Shown here one piece after another: positions 18,309-26,734 of a stretch of 64,000 nucleotides of DNA; the stretch's first letter is position 1; each line of letters starts with the position of its first letter. Source of the DNA: Siccirubricoccus phaeus (GTDB lineage: Bacteria; Pseudomonadota; Alphaproteobacteria; Acetobacterales; Acetobacteraceae). A program made the position numbers and the translations under genes. The stretch is from NCBI RefSeq assembly GCF_008360935.1, contig NZ_SRXO01000013.1:62001-126000 (forward strand), given 5' to 3'. The notes under the pieces are model-generated. The model worked only from the letters and a program-made list of their open reading frames with translations. It ran no database searches and was not told where the DNA came from.

Positions 18309-19244
18309 TCACAGCCCGGCGAGCGCCGCCCGCGCATCCGCCGCATCCTGGGCGATGGCCACCTTCAGCGCCTCCAGCCCGTCGAATTTCGCGTCCGCCC
18401 GCAGGAAGGTGCGGAGGCGGACACCGATTTCCTTGCCGTACAGATCCTCGTTGAAATCGAAGATATAGGTCTCGAGCCGCGTCTCCGGGTCGCCGCCCAG
18501 GGTCGGGCGGCGGCCGATATTGGAAACCCCCTTCACCTCCCGTCCATCCGGCAGGCTGACGGTCACGGCATAGACCCCCCGCGCCGGCTCCAGGTGCCGC
18601 CCCAGCCAGAGATTGGCGGTCGGCCAGCCCAGCACCCGGCCGAGCTTGTCGCCATGCACCACCTCGCCGCGGATCTCCCAGGGCCGGCCCAGCAAGGCCG
18701 AAGCGCGTTCCGGATAGCCGTCCTGCAGCAGCCGGCGGATGCGGGTGGAGGAGATCGGCCCCTCCGCATCCCCCACCGGCGGCACCACCGTGATGCCGAT
18801 GCCGGCTGCCTCCGCCATGGTGGCCAGGGTCCCGGCATCCCCGCCGCGGCGGTGGCCGAAGGCGAAATCCTGGCCGCAGGAGAGGTGCACGGCGCCCAGG
18901 CCGCGCTGCAGCACCTCGGCGAAGAAGGTCTCGGCCGGCATGGCGGCCAGCGCCGCGTCGAAGCGCAGCGCCAGGACGAAGCGCGCCCCCGCCGCCCCCA
19001 GCGCCGCCGCCTTGGCGGGCAGCAGGGTCAGGCGGAAGGGCGGGTCGTCCGGGCGGAAATGCTCGCGCGGATGCGGCTCGAAGGTCAGCACGCCGAGGGG
19101 GGCGGCCGGCCGGGCCGCATGCGCCGCCCGCAGCACGGCGACATGGCCGCGATGCACCCCATCCATATTGCCCAGCGCCAGGGTGGCGCCGTGCAGCGCC
19201 GCCGGCACCTCCTGCCAGGCGGAGAAGATCAGCGGCCCGCTCAT
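18309..19244 (-). CDS. ribF: Bifunctional riboflavin kinase / FAD synthetase
   Basis: A 311-residue enzyme that phosphorylates riboflavin to FMN and adenylylates FMN to FAD. The N-terminal nucleotidyltransferase shows LGNMDGVHRGH (about 25-35), FEPHP, and the late ISSTRIRRLL motif. The C-terminal kinase domain has GEVVHGDKLGRVLGWPTAN with the GxPTAN substrate loop, then GVYAV and ETYIFDFNEDLYGKE. Its start overlaps the stop of the MaoC gene (ATGA, 19241-19244), and ileS follows downstream. Many flavoprotein dehydrogenases in this window would use its product. Confidence 0.97.
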   Translation of the reverse strand: MSGPLIFSAWQEVPAALHGATLALGNMDGVHRGHVAVLRAAHAARPAAPLGVLTFEPHPREHFRPDDPPFRLTLLPAKAAALGAAGARFVLALRFDAALAAMPAETFFAEVLQRGLGAVHLSCGQDFAFGHRRGGDAGTLATMAEAAGIGITVVPPVGDAEGPISSTRIRRLLQDGYPERASALLGRPWEIRGEVVHGDKLGRVLGWPTANLWLGRHLEPARGVYAVTVSLPDGREVKGVSNIGRRPTLGGDPETRLETYIFDFNEDLYGKEIGVRLRTFLRADAKFDGLEALKVAIAQDAADARAALAGL

Positions 19245-19690
19245 GCCCTGGCCGCGATGGCGGCGCGCTGCGCCCGGCTGGGGACGGAGACCAGCGCCTC
19301 GCCTTCCATCACCACCTTCCCGGCCACGGTGCAGCGGGTGGAAAGCGTGGCGCGGCGCTTCTCCGCCTGCAGCGCCACCACCTCCACCGTTGCCGTCACG
19401 GTCTGGCCGATCCGGACCGGGGCGCGGAATTGCAGGCTTTGCGAGAGGTAGATGGTCCCCGGCCCGGGCAATTGCGTGCCCAGCACCTTGGTGATGAGGC
19501 CGGCCGCCAGCATGCCATGGGCGATCCGCTCGCCGAAGATCGTTCCGCGGGCGTAGTCGGCGTTCAGATGCATCGGGTTGGTGTCGCCGGTGACGGCGGC
19601 GAAGAGGACGATATCCGCCTCCGTGACGGTCTTGCCGAAGCTGGCGCTCTGGCCGACCGACAATTCCTCGAAACTCATGCCGTCCGACAT
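19241..19690 (-). CDS. MaoC-like (R)-specific enoyl-CoA hydratase
   Basis: A 149-residue hot-dog fold protein. The catalytic hydratase-2 motif is visible as GDTNPMHLNADYA followed by ERIAHGMLAAGLI, giving the Asp and His dyad of PhaJ/MaoC enzymes. It probably hydrates trans-2-enoyl-CoA to (R)-3-hydroxyacyl-CoA, linking beta-oxidation to other pathways. The start chosen is the ATG at 19690 (MSDGMSFEELSVGQ); the ATG at 19678 is an alternative. It is the first gene of the MaoC-ribF pair and diverges from the M20 peptidase, with a gap of about 145 bp. Confidence 0.88.
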   Translation of the reverse strand: MSDGMSFEELSVGQSASFGKTVTEADIVLFAAVTGDTNPMHLNADYARGTIFGERIAHGMLAAGLITKVLGTQLPGPGTIYLSQSLQFRAPVRIGQTVTATVEVVALQAEKRRATLSTRCTVAGKVVMEGEALVSVPSRAQRAAIAARA

Positions 19691-19834
19691 TCCGGTCCTG
19701 CTCCTGAGCCTGGATTCGGTCCTAGCCCCCGCGCCCCAAGGGGACAAGCTTGGGGGGACAAGCTCGGGGGACGAGCGTGGTGGACAAGCGCCGGCATGGG
19801 CGCCCTTATGGCGGCGCAGCAGAAGGAGCCCGCC

Positions 19835-20965
19835 ATGCCCGCCACCGAGATCGGCCCCGCCGACCGCCTGCTGGAAGAGCTGCGGGGCTGGGTGGAGCGG
19901 GAGACGCCCTCCACCGATGCCGCGGCGGTGAACCGGCTGCTGGATGTGGCGGAGGCGGAATTGCGGGCGGCAGGCGCGGCCATCACCCGGCATCCGGGGC
20001 GGGACCGCTTCGGCGATACGCTGGTGGCGAAGACGCCGGGCGAGGGCCCGCCCGTCGTCATCGCCGGCCATGTCGATACGGTGTGGGACCATGGGGTGCT
20101 GGCCGGCGCCATGCCCTTCCGGGTGGCGGGCGACCGCGCCTATGGCCCCGGCATCTACGACATGAAGGCGGGCAGCTTCCTCGCCTTCCACTGCGTGCGG
20201 GAGATCCTCCGCCAGGGCACGCCGACCCGCCGCCCCATCACCCTGCTGCTCACCCCGGATGAGGAGGTGGGCAGCCCCACCAGCCGCGCGCATATCGAGC
20301 GGGAGGCGGCGGGCGCCGCCGCCGTGCTGATCCCGGAACCGGCCGGCGGGCCGCGCGGAAGCTGCGTGACCAGCCGCAAGGGCACCGGCAGCTTCACCGT
20401 GCAGGTGGAGGGGAAATCCGCCCATGCCGGCGGCAATTGGGCGGAAGGGCGGAGCGCCGTCGTCGCCCTCTCCCGCCTCATCCTCGAGATCCATGGGCTG
20501 ACCGATCTGGAGCTGGGGGTGACGACCAATTGCGCCCCGATCTGGGGCGGCACCCGTTCCAACGTCATCCCGCCCGAGGCCGGGTGCCGCGTCGATTTCC
20601 GGGTGCCGAGCCTGGCGGAAGCCGAGCGGGTGGTGGCGGCCATCCGCGGCATGGCGGGGGAGGCGGATGGCATCCGCATCACCATCACCGGCGGGCTGAA
20701 TCGCCCGCCTTTCCCGGAGACGCCGGCGGGGCTGGCGCTGTACGAGAGGGCGAAGGGCATCGCCGCGCGGCATGGCTACGACCTGCCACGGCAGCATCGC
20801 GGCGGCGGCTCGGACGGGAATTTCACCGCGGTGATGGGGATTCCGACGCTGGATGGCCTCGGCTGCACCGGCGCGGGCGCGCATGCGCCGGAGGAGCATA
20901 TCCGCTGGGCGGAGCTGGCGTCGCGCGGGGCGGTGCTGTGCGAGCTGCTGGAGACGCTCGGCTAG
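19835..20965 (+). CDS. M20 family metallopeptidase, carboxypeptidase G2-like
   Basis: A 376-residue di-zinc amidohydrolase. Metal ligands are in VIAGHVDTVWD, YGPGIYDMKAG and LLLTPDEEVGSPTSR, the last with the catalytic EE pair. KSAHAGGNWAEGRSA lies in the dimerisation domain and AGAHAPEEHI supplies the final histidine. The pattern is closest to glutamate carboxypeptidase-type (CPG2) M20 enzymes that release C-terminal amino acids. No signal peptide is seen, so it is cytoplasmic. The start at 19835 is fixed by AAGGAG six nucleotides upstream; earlier in-frame ATGs (19796, 19808) lack a good site. A GTTCGCTGG/CCAGCGAAC hairpin lies 16 bp past the stop. Confidence 0.92.
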   Translation: MPATEIGPADRLLEELRGWVERETPSTDAAAVNRLLDVAEAELRAAGAAITRHPGRDRFGDTLVAKTPGEGPPVVIAGHVDTVWDHGVLAGAMPFRVAGDRAYGPGIYDMKAGSFLAFHCVREILRQGTPTRRPITLLLTPDEEVGSPTSRAHIEREAAGAAAVLIPEPAGGPRGSCVTSRKGTGSFTVQVEGKSAHAGGNWAEGRSAVVALSRLILEIHGLTDLELGVTTNCAPIWGGTRSNVIPPEAGCRVDFRVPSLAEAERVVAAIRGMAGEADGIRITITGGLNRPPFPETPAGLALYERAKGIAARHGYDLPRQHRGGGSDGNFTAVMGIPTLDGLGCTGAGAHAPEEHIRWAELASRGAVLCELLETLG

Positions 20966-20980
20966 CGCCCTGCCCGCAAA

Positions 20981-21002
20981 GTTCGCTGGATTTCCAGCGA
21001 AC
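20981..21002 (+). terminator. Hairpin after the M20 peptidase gene
   Basis: A perfect 9-bp stem GTTCGCTGG/CCAGCGAAC with a 4-nt loop begins 16 bp past the stop. There is no T-run, so termination would be weak or Rho-assisted. Confidence 0.5.
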
Positions 21003-21054
21003 GCAGCGGACGAGCAATCGCCGGACGACTCGAAAAGTCCGACAGAACAAAGAG

Positions 21055-21161
21055 CTAGAGCGGTTTCACGCTGACTGTGCAGCGCGAAACCGCTCTAGCT
21101 TATGGATGGTAGAGCAGATTCACGCCTCCGGGCGATGCCGCCCTCCGGCGATCTGCTCTAG
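21055..21161. repeat. CTAGAGC palindromic repeat, family B copy 2 (inverted)
   Basis: This 107-bp element matches the reverse complement of 13786-13892 at 103 of 107 positions. It has two palindromic units: 21055-21098 (19-nt arms with one mismatch) and 21110-21161 (arms starting TAGAGCAGAT). The surrounding gap 20966-21564 has no convincing gene. The part 21170-21530 is less GC-extreme and carries a GTGCCGTGCATT doublet near 21340-21363, but nothing recognisable. Confidence 0.85.
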
Positions 21162-21564
21162 TGTCCTGCCCTCACGCTCCCGGCGCCCTGCATGGCCGCG
21201 TGATCACGCTTTGCCGCGGACGGGTTTTCAGCCCCAGGCCGGGCCGGCACCGGCGCCCGGCGCCGCGCGGCTGGGCGATGGCCGCAGCAGGATTGCGTCG
21301 CAGGCGAAGGCAGGCGGCCGGATCGGCATGCCGCACACCATGTGCCGTGCATTGTGCCGTGCATTTGAAGGATTGGACCTGGTCGGGAACATTTCCGCCC
21401 AAGGGTTTGGGGCAGGCGATGCGTTTTCCGCGATGTGGCTGAACATTTATCCAGCTTCGCCAAGGAGATGAGCCGGCACCCTCGCTCCCACCTTCCGGTC
21501 GCCTACAACGCCTGACGGTAGAGGCCTAGCGTCCGTCCACCGCCCGGACGCGGAGGAAGCTGCC

Positions 21565-22461
21565 ATGGCCACGCCGCTGATCAGCATCGTCATCCCCTTC
21601 CATTCCAGCTACGCCGCCTACCTCCCGGAGTGCCTCGAGAGCCTCCGCCAGCAGGGCTGCACGGCGTGGGAGGCGATCATCGTGGATGACGCCTCCCCCG
21701 AGCCGGGCTGGGAGGCGCTGGTGACCGGGCTGGCCGATCCGCGCTTCCGCGTGCTGCGCCACACGGCCAATCGCGGCCAGGCGGCCGGGCGGAACACCGG
21801 CATGCGGGAGGCGCGGGGCGAGTTCCTGGTGGCGCTGGATTGCGACGATCTGCTGGCGCCGGCGCATCTCGCCGCCCTGTCCGAAGCACTGCGCGCCAAC
21901 CCGGCGGCCGGCGCCGCCTATTCCGATTATCGCCTGTTCGGCGCGGAGGAGGGCGTGCTGCGCTTCCCGGAAAGGGATTTGCCCAGCCTGCTGACCGAGC
22001 AATGGATCCCCCACCCCGGCACCATGGTCCGCCGCGCCCTGTTCGAGGCGAGCGGCGGCTATTGCGAGGAGCCGGTCTTCCGCGCCGGCAATGAGGATTG
22101 GGACTACTTCCTGAGCCTCGCCGAGCTGGGCCTGCAGGCGGTGCGGGTGCCGCAGCCGCTGTATTTCTACCGCCAGCATGCCGGCTCCATCACCACCCAG
22201 CGCTTCGCCCGCGCGGATGCGGCGATGCGGGAGCGGATGGTGGAGCGGCATGCGGCGTTGTTCGCCCGGCATGGCAGGCGGCGGGCCTTCCTGGCCGGCG
22301 GCTACCGCACCAGCGGCAAGGCCTTCTGGCGGGATGGCGAGCGCGGCCGGGGCCTGGCCTGCATGGCCCGGGCGGCGGCGCTGGACCCGGCGGGGCTGGT
22401 GGAGGTGCTGGCGCGACGGGTGCGGGGCGGGGCGGGCGGGCCGCAGCCGGCGGCCGCCTGA
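21565..22461 (+). CDS. Glycosyltransferase family 2
   Basis: A 298-residue GT-A fold transferase. The N-terminus ISIVIPFHSSYAAYLPECLE and IIVDDASPEPGW bind the nucleotide-sugar. NRGQAAGRNTGM and the DxD-type VALDCDDLLAPAHL follow, then the acceptor-side NEDWDYFLSLAELG. The ATG at 21565 is preceded by GGAGGAAG. It stands alone on the plus strand between a 600-bp repeat-bearing gap and a minus-strand Bug gene. The C-terminal 60 residues are Arg/Ala/Gly-rich without a membrane helix. Sugar and acceptor unknown; a role with the glycan genes at the left of the window is only a guess. Confidence 0.88.
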   Translation: MATPLISIVIPFHSSYAAYLPECLESLRQQGCTAWEAIIVDDASPEPGWEALVTGLADPRFRVLRHTANRGQAAGRNTGMREARGEFLVALDCDDLLAPAHLAALSEALRANPAAGAAYSDYRLFGAEEGVLRFPERDLPSLLTEQWIPHPGTMVRRALFEASGGYCEEPVFRAGNEDWDYFLSLAELGLQAVRVPQPLYFYRQHAGSITTQRFARADAAMRERMVERHAALFARHGRRRAFLAGGYRTSGKAFWRDGERGRGLACMARAAALDPAGLVEVLARRVRGGAGGPQPAAA

Positions 22462-22587
22462 AAAGCCGGCATGCCGGGCCTTGCGCCGCAAGCGCGAGGC
22501 TGGCCGCCGAGCGGCCCCGATAGGCGCCGAAGAGGGGCGCGGCGCCGGTCGGCCTCCCGGCACCGCCGGACCCCGTCGCTCTCCGGC

Positions 22588-23556
22588 TCAGTCCATCGTG
22601 ATATTCGCTTCCCGCACCAGCGCCTTCATCGCCTCCCGCTCCTTCGCCAGCCAGGCGGCGAATTCCGCCGGCGGGGTGCCGAGGCCGATCGCCCCGAGCG
22701 CCGCCAGCCGCTGCTGCACCCCGGCATCCGCCAGCGCCGCGCGGCAGGTCTCGTACAGCCGCTCCGCCGCCGGTGCCGGCAGCCCGGCCGGGGCGTAGAG
22801 CGCATTCCATTCCGACTGGTCGTAGCCGGGGAAGCCCAGCTCCGCGATGGTCGGCACCTCCGGCAGCGCCGGGATGCGTTCCGCCGTGGAGGCCGCCAGC
22901 GCCCGCACCCCGCCCTGCTGCGCCAGCGCGCCCGCGGCGGCCACGGTGGCGAAGCCGAAATCCACGTCGCCGGCGAGGATCGCCTGCAGCGCCGGCCCGC
23001 CGCCGCGATAGGGCACATGCACCAGATCCAGCTTCGCCCGGCTGGCCAGCACCGCCGCGGCGATGTGGTTGGAGACGGTGTTGCCGGAGGAGGAGTAGGT
23101 GACCCGCCCGGGCTGTGCTCGCGCCCGGTCCAGCAGCTCCGCGAAGCTGCGCAGTGGGCTGTCCGGCTTCACCACCACGATCAGCGGATAGATGGTGACG
23201 CGGGAAATCGGGGTGAAGGCGGTGAGGTAGTCGAAGCCGAGGTTGCGGAAGACGAAGGGGATGATGGCCTGGCCCGCCGCATCCATCAGCAGCGTCGCGC
23301 CGTCCGGCGCCGCTCGCGCCGCCTCCGCCGCCCCGATGGTGCCGCCGGCGCCCGGCCGGTTCTCCACCACCACCGGCTGGCCGAGCAGGCTGGACATGGT
23401 GGGGGCGAAGAGCCGCGCCGTGGTGTCCGCCCCGCCGCTCGGCGGGAAGGGGACCAGCATCCGCACCGGCCGCGGCGGTGCCCATTGCGCCCGGGCCAGC
23501 GAGGGAATGGCCAGCGGGGAAAGCAGCCCGGCGGCCAGGATCGCGCGGCGCCTCAT
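22588..23556 (-). CDS. Bug-family tripartite tricarboxylate receptor, periplasmic (1 of 4)
   Basis: A 322-residue periplasmic binding protein of the Bug/TctC family, which captures small carboxylates for TctAB-type membrane carriers. It has a signal peptide ending ARAQ, then RPVRMLVPFPPSGGADTTAR, VVVENRPGAGG and VPYRGGGPALQAILAGDVDF, the standard family landmarks. The ATG overlaps the stop of the upstream alpha/beta hydrolase (ATGA, 23553-23556), so the two are co-expressed. No TctA or TctB gene is present in the window. The ligand may be a substrate or product of the hydrolase. Confidence 0.93.
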   Translation of the reverse strand: MRRRAILAAGLLSPLAIPSLARAQWAPPRPVRMLVPFPPSGGADTTARLFAPTMSSLLGQPVVVENRPGAGGTIGAAEAARAAPDGATLLMDAAGQAIIPFVFRNLGFDYLTAFTPISRVTIYPLIVVVKPDSPLRSFAELLDRARAQPGRVTYSSSGNTVSNHIAAAVLASRAKLDLVHVPYRGGGPALQAILAGDVDFGFATVAAAGALAQQGGVRALAASTAERIPALPEVPTIAELGFPGYDQSEWNALYAPAGLPAPAAERLYETCRAALADAGVQQRLAALGAIGLGTPPAEFAAWLAKEREAMKALVREANITMD

Positions 23557-24407
23557 GACCCGAACCTCCTCTGCAGCATCTCGTCCAGCATGGCATTGAA
23601 GGCGTTAGCGGCCTCATAAGCCACCCAGTGGCCGGCGCCGGGAATCACCCCGGTCCAGGCCTCGGGCTGCACCTCGCGCAGGGCGACGAAGCGCTTCTCC
23701 ACCTCCGGCCAGGCGATGGCGTCACGCTCGCCGTACAGCAAGGCCACCGGGCAGCGCGCCCTCGCCACCGCGTCCTTCAGCGAGGAGGTGCTGGCGAAGC
23801 CGCGGCTGCGGAAGCGGGCATGCTGGGTGTTCCATTCCTGGATGGTCAGCGCGAGGTCGTCGATCCCGGCCGGGTCGGCGAACATCAGGCTGGCCAGGTT
23901 GTGGCGGTGGGCGGCGATGCGAGCCTCGCCCTGCACGGTGCGGACCTTCACCAGCTCCGTCACCTGGCGCGGCAGGCCGAGGGCGCCGGCGCCGACCAGC
24001 GTCAGGCTGCGCAGCTCCGGCCCGGCCTGGGCGGAGATATGGCCGGAGAGCAGGGCGCCGAAGGAGAAGCCGCAGAGGTCATAGCGCGTGCCCTCGCCCA
24101 GCAGGGCGGTGAGGCCGGCGCGGACCTCGGCGGCGACGGGGCCGGGATTGTCCGCCGGATGCGGCATGGCGCTTTCGCCGAGGCCGGGCAGGTCCGGGCA
24201 GATCAGCAGGCGGCGGGCGGAGAGCGCCTCGATATTGCGGATCCAGTGGCGCCAGGAGCCGGAGCCGCCATGCAGCAGCACGAGGGGCGGCAGGGGGCCG
24301 CCAGGGCTGCCCCAGAGGCGCCAGACCATGCTGCCCTCGCCGCAGGGGGTCTCCCGCCGCTCCGCCGCTGCGTCCAGCCGGGCCAGCCTGGCTTCCGATT
24401 GCTGCAT
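23553..24407 (-). CDS. Alpha/beta hydrolase
   Basis: A 284-residue alpha/beta hydrolase. The oxyanion loop is LVLLHGGSGSWRHW, the nucleophile elbow is GFSFG (serine near residue 112), the acid is in LYGERDAIAW and the histidine in IPGAGHWVAYE. The MhpC/meta-cleavage-product hydrolase subgroup is a reasonable comparison, but substrate is not readable from sequence. No signal peptide. It is the first gene of a two-gene unit with a Bug receptor, suggesting uptake and cleavage of one organic acid or ester. Upstream lie 248 bp of hairpin-rich spacer. Confidence 0.88.
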   Translation of the reverse strand: MQQSEARLARLDAAAERRETPCGEGSMVWRLWGSPGGPLPPLVLLHGGSGSWRHWIRNIEALSARRLLICPDLPGLGESAMPHPADNPGPVAAEVRAGLTALLGEGTRYDLCGFSFGALLSGHISAQAGPELRSLTLVGAGALGLPRQVTELVKVRTVQGEARIAAHRHNLASLMFADPAGIDDLALTIQEWNTQHARFRSRGFASTSSLKDAVARARCPVALLYGERDAIAWPEVEKRFVALREVQPEAWTGVIPGAGHWVAYEAANAFNAMLDEMLQRRFGS

Positions 24408-24470
24408 CCTCGTGCCGCTCCAAATCCCACTCCCGTCCTTGTCGGACGGGGCGGGCGGGAGGGCAAGGGC

Positions 24471-24540
24471 GGGGGCTCTGCCCCCACGCCCCCGCCAGGG
24501 GCGCTGCCCCTGGACCCCGCCGGGGACCGGACCGGTCCCC
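24471..24540. repeat. Three consecutive GC hairpins, family C copy 1
   Basis: The gap 24408-24655 contains GGGGGC/GCCCCC (24471-24485), CCAGGGGC/GCCCCTGG (24495-24513) and GGGGACCGG/CCGGTCCCC (24522-24540), each with a 1-3 nt loop. A weaker GGGGC-GAA-GCCCC follows at 24638-24650 near the greB stop. The block is similar, in reverse orientation, to 46156-46232. It probably terminates greB transcription. Confidence 0.65.
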
Positions 24541-24655
24541 GGACCCCGGTGTGAGTTTGCGGTTCAACCCGCCGACTCCGTCCGGGGTAGGTCCTGGCCG
24601 GCGGGAGTGCAGAGGGCAGAGCCTTCCTGGGGGCTGGGGGGCGAAGCCCCGTCCT

Positions 24656-25180
24656 TCACCCCCCCGGATACCGGATCGCCACCACCTCGATCTCCTCCAC
24701 CCCCTGCGGCGTCCGCAGCCGGCGGAGATCGCCGACCCGGCCGCCGAGCAGGGCACGCGCCACCGGCGCCACCCAGGAGATGCGGCCGGATTTGCTGTCC
24801 GCCTCGTCCACCCCGACGATCGTCACCGTCACCTCGGTATCATCCGCCCGCGCATAGGTAACGGTGGCGCCGAAGAAGACCTGGTCGCGCTTCGGCGTCC
24901 GCGCCGGGTCCACCACCTGCACCTTCTCCAGCCGCTTGCGCAGGAAGCGCACCCGGCGGTCGATCTCCCGCAGCTTTCGCTTGCCGTACTGGTAGTCGGC
25001 ATTCTCGGAGCGGTCGCCCAGCGAGGCGGCCCAGGAGACCACCTCCACCACCTTCGGCCGTTCCTCGGTCCAGAGCCGCTTCAGCTCCGCCTCCAGCGCC
25101 GCGGCGCCGGCGGGGGTCATGTAGAAGGGCGTGCCGGGGGGCAGGCCGGGCGGGCCGGCCTCCGCATCCTCCTCGGTCAT
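24656..25180 (-). CDS. greB: Transcription elongation factor GreB
   Basis: A 174-residue Gre factor that stimulates RNA cleavage in backtracked RNA polymerase. The N-terminal coiled coil contains the acidic tip and the GreB-specific GDRSENADYQYGKRK and REIDRRVRFLRKRLE, which separate it from GreA. The C-terminal FKBP-like domain has VFFGATVTYA and SWVAPVARALLGGRVGD. It carries an unusual 15-residue Pro/Gly-rich N-terminal extension. Its ATG overlaps the 5'-nucleotidase stop (25177-25180), making it the last gene of a four-gene minus-strand operon, an unexpected partner for periplasmic and catabolic enzymes. Confidence 0.93.
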   Translation of the reverse strand: MTEEDAEAGPPGLPPGTPFYMTPAGAAALEAELKRLWTEERPKVVEVVSWAASLGDRSENADYQYGKRKLREIDRRVRFLRKRLEKVQVVDPARTPKRDQVFFGATVTYARADDTEVTVTIVGVDEADSKSGRISWVAPVARALLGGRVGDLRRLRTPQGVEEIEVVAIRYPGG

Positions 25181-26682
25181 GGCGCCAGGGCGCGGATGCG
25201 GCCATCCGGGCGGATGTCCAGCGTGTCGGCGCGCTGCACCGCCTCCGCCACCACCGTCACCAGCAGCATGGCGCCGCTGGCATCCACCAGCACCGGAAGC
25301 TGTGCCATCAGCTCGTAGCCATCCTTGCCGGCGTAGAGGTAATCCGTCGTCGCCAGCCTGTAGCGCCGATCCTCCCGCAGCGGTTGCCCGCCCACCCGCA
25401 CCTCCCGCACCCGGCGGCCGCGCGGCGCGCGCGGGTCGTAGGTGAAGGACATGCCGGAGATCTGCGGGAAGCGGCCGTCCAGATTCTCCACCTCGCTCAC
25501 CCCGTTCTCCAGCAGGCGGCGCAGCTCCTCGCCCGTCGCCTCCAGCAGCATCACGACATTGCCGAAGGGCGCTTCCGCCACCAGGTCGCGCCGCGTCAGC
25601 GCATGGCCCGCCGGATATTCCCGGTTGCCGCGCAGCCCGCCGCCATTGATCAGTGCCACATCGGCGCCGAGATGCGCCCTGAGCGCATCGGCGAAAAGGT
25701 CGCCGATCGCCGCTTCTCGCCCGCGCACCATGGCGGTGCGACTGTCGAGCGGGGCGGCGAGGGTGGCCAGCCGCTCGCCCAGCGCCGCGTGCAGCTTCGT
25801 CTCCACCGCCGCGACCAGCGGTGCGATGGCGGGGGAGGGCGGGATGCCGGCATTGGGCAGCATGCGCCAGCCGATGGAGGCGATGCGCGCCCGCTGCCCC
25901 GGCTGCTTCTCCACGCTCAGCTCCACCACGCCGAGCCAGAAGGCGTCCGAGCCCGCCTTCAGCACCAGCGCGCCGCCTTCCAGCAGCGCCGCCGGGTCAT
26001 GGTCATGGCCGCCGAGGACGAGATCGACGCCGGCTCTGCGCTGGATCTCCTTATCCTGCTCCAGGTCGAGATGGGTGAGGGCGACGACGAGATCGACGCC
26101 CGCGGCGCGGAGCGCGGCGGCGGCTTCCTGCACCGCCTGGACCTCCGGCAGGAAGGTGATGCCGGGCGCGTTGGAGACGCGCGCGGTGGAGCCGGTGAGG
26201 ACGCCGACGAAGCCGATGCGGAGCGGCCCCGCCTGGCGGATGACGGTGGCGACGGCGCCGCCGAAGATCTGCCCGTCCGGCCCCAGCACATTGGCGCCCA
26301 GCCAGGGGAAGCGCGATTCGGCGATGCGCCGCGCCGCCACCTCCGGCCCGAAATCGAATTCATGGTTGCCCAGCACGGCGACGTCGGTGCCGAAGGCGTT
26401 GAAGATCTCGATCATATGCGCCCCCCCGGTGATGGAGGACGCGAGGGAAGGCGAGATCAGGTCGCCGCCGAAGGTGAGGAAGACCGGGCCGGGCGCCGCT
26501 CCACGCTCGCGCTCGATGAGCGTGGCGATCTCCGCCAGCCCGCCATGGCCGTCGCGCGGCAGGTGCTCATAGATGTCGTTCAGGTGCAGGAAGGTGAGGC
26601 GGGTGGTCTCCGCCGCTGCCGGCAGCGCCAGCAGGCAGAGCAGGGCGGCGCGGAGCAGCAGCCGCCGGGCGGGAGGGAGCAT
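25177..26682 (-). CDS. Periplasmic 5'-nucleotidase / 2',3'-cyclic phosphodiesterase family (UshA-like)
   Basis: A 501-residue exported metallophosphoesterase. The signal peptide is MLPPARRLLLRAALLCLLAL with a PAAAE cleavage site. The N-terminal dimetal domain shows FLHLNDIYEH, TFGGDLISPS, LGNHEFDFGP and GGHDHD; the C-terminal nucleotide-binding domain has INGGGLRGN, EAPFGNVVM and TTDYLYAGKDGYE. It should release nucleosides and phosphate from nucleotides outside the cytoplasm. The ATG at 26682 is chosen because it begins the signal peptide; the upstream frame is open but non-coding. The preceding gene ends 52 bp upstream. Confidence 0.92.
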   Translation of the reverse strand: MLPPARRLLLRAALLCLLALPAAAETTRLTFLHLNDIYEHLPRDGHGGLAEIATLIERERGAAPGPVFLTFGGDLISPSLASSITGGAHMIEIFNAFGTDVAVLGNHEFDFGPEVAARRIAESRFPWLGANVLGPDGQIFGGAVATVIRQAGPLRIGFVGVLTGSTARVSNAPGITFLPEVQAVQEAAAALRAAGVDLVVALTHLDLEQDKEIQRRAGVDLVLGGHDHDPAALLEGGALVLKAGSDAFWLGVVELSVEKQPGQRARIASIGWRMLPNAGIPPSPAIAPLVAAVETKLHAALGERLATLAAPLDSRTAMVRGREAAIGDLFADALRAHLGADVALINGGGLRGNREYPAGHALTRRDLVAEAPFGNVVMLLEATGEELRRLLENGVSEVENLDGRFPQISGMSFTYDPRAPRGRRVREVRVGGQPLREDRRYRLATTDYLYAGKDGYELMAQLPVLVDASGAMLLVTVVAEAVQRADTLDIRPDGRIRALAP

Positions 26683-26734
26683 CGGAAAGCCGGGTCCAGG
26701 AATCACCGCAGAGTTGCGGCGGCGGCGAGAAGGG

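Noticed and set aside
14880-19451. A 1523-codon open frame antisense to lspA, ileS and ribF
   Set aside because: It lies opposite three certain housekeeping genes and its composition (His/Arg/Gln-rich, no motif) is what GC-rich antisense frames give.
21158-21463. A 101-codon minus-strand frame in the repeat-bearing gap
   Set aside because: No ribosome site, mixed composition and overlap with a palindromic repeat; no family resemblance.
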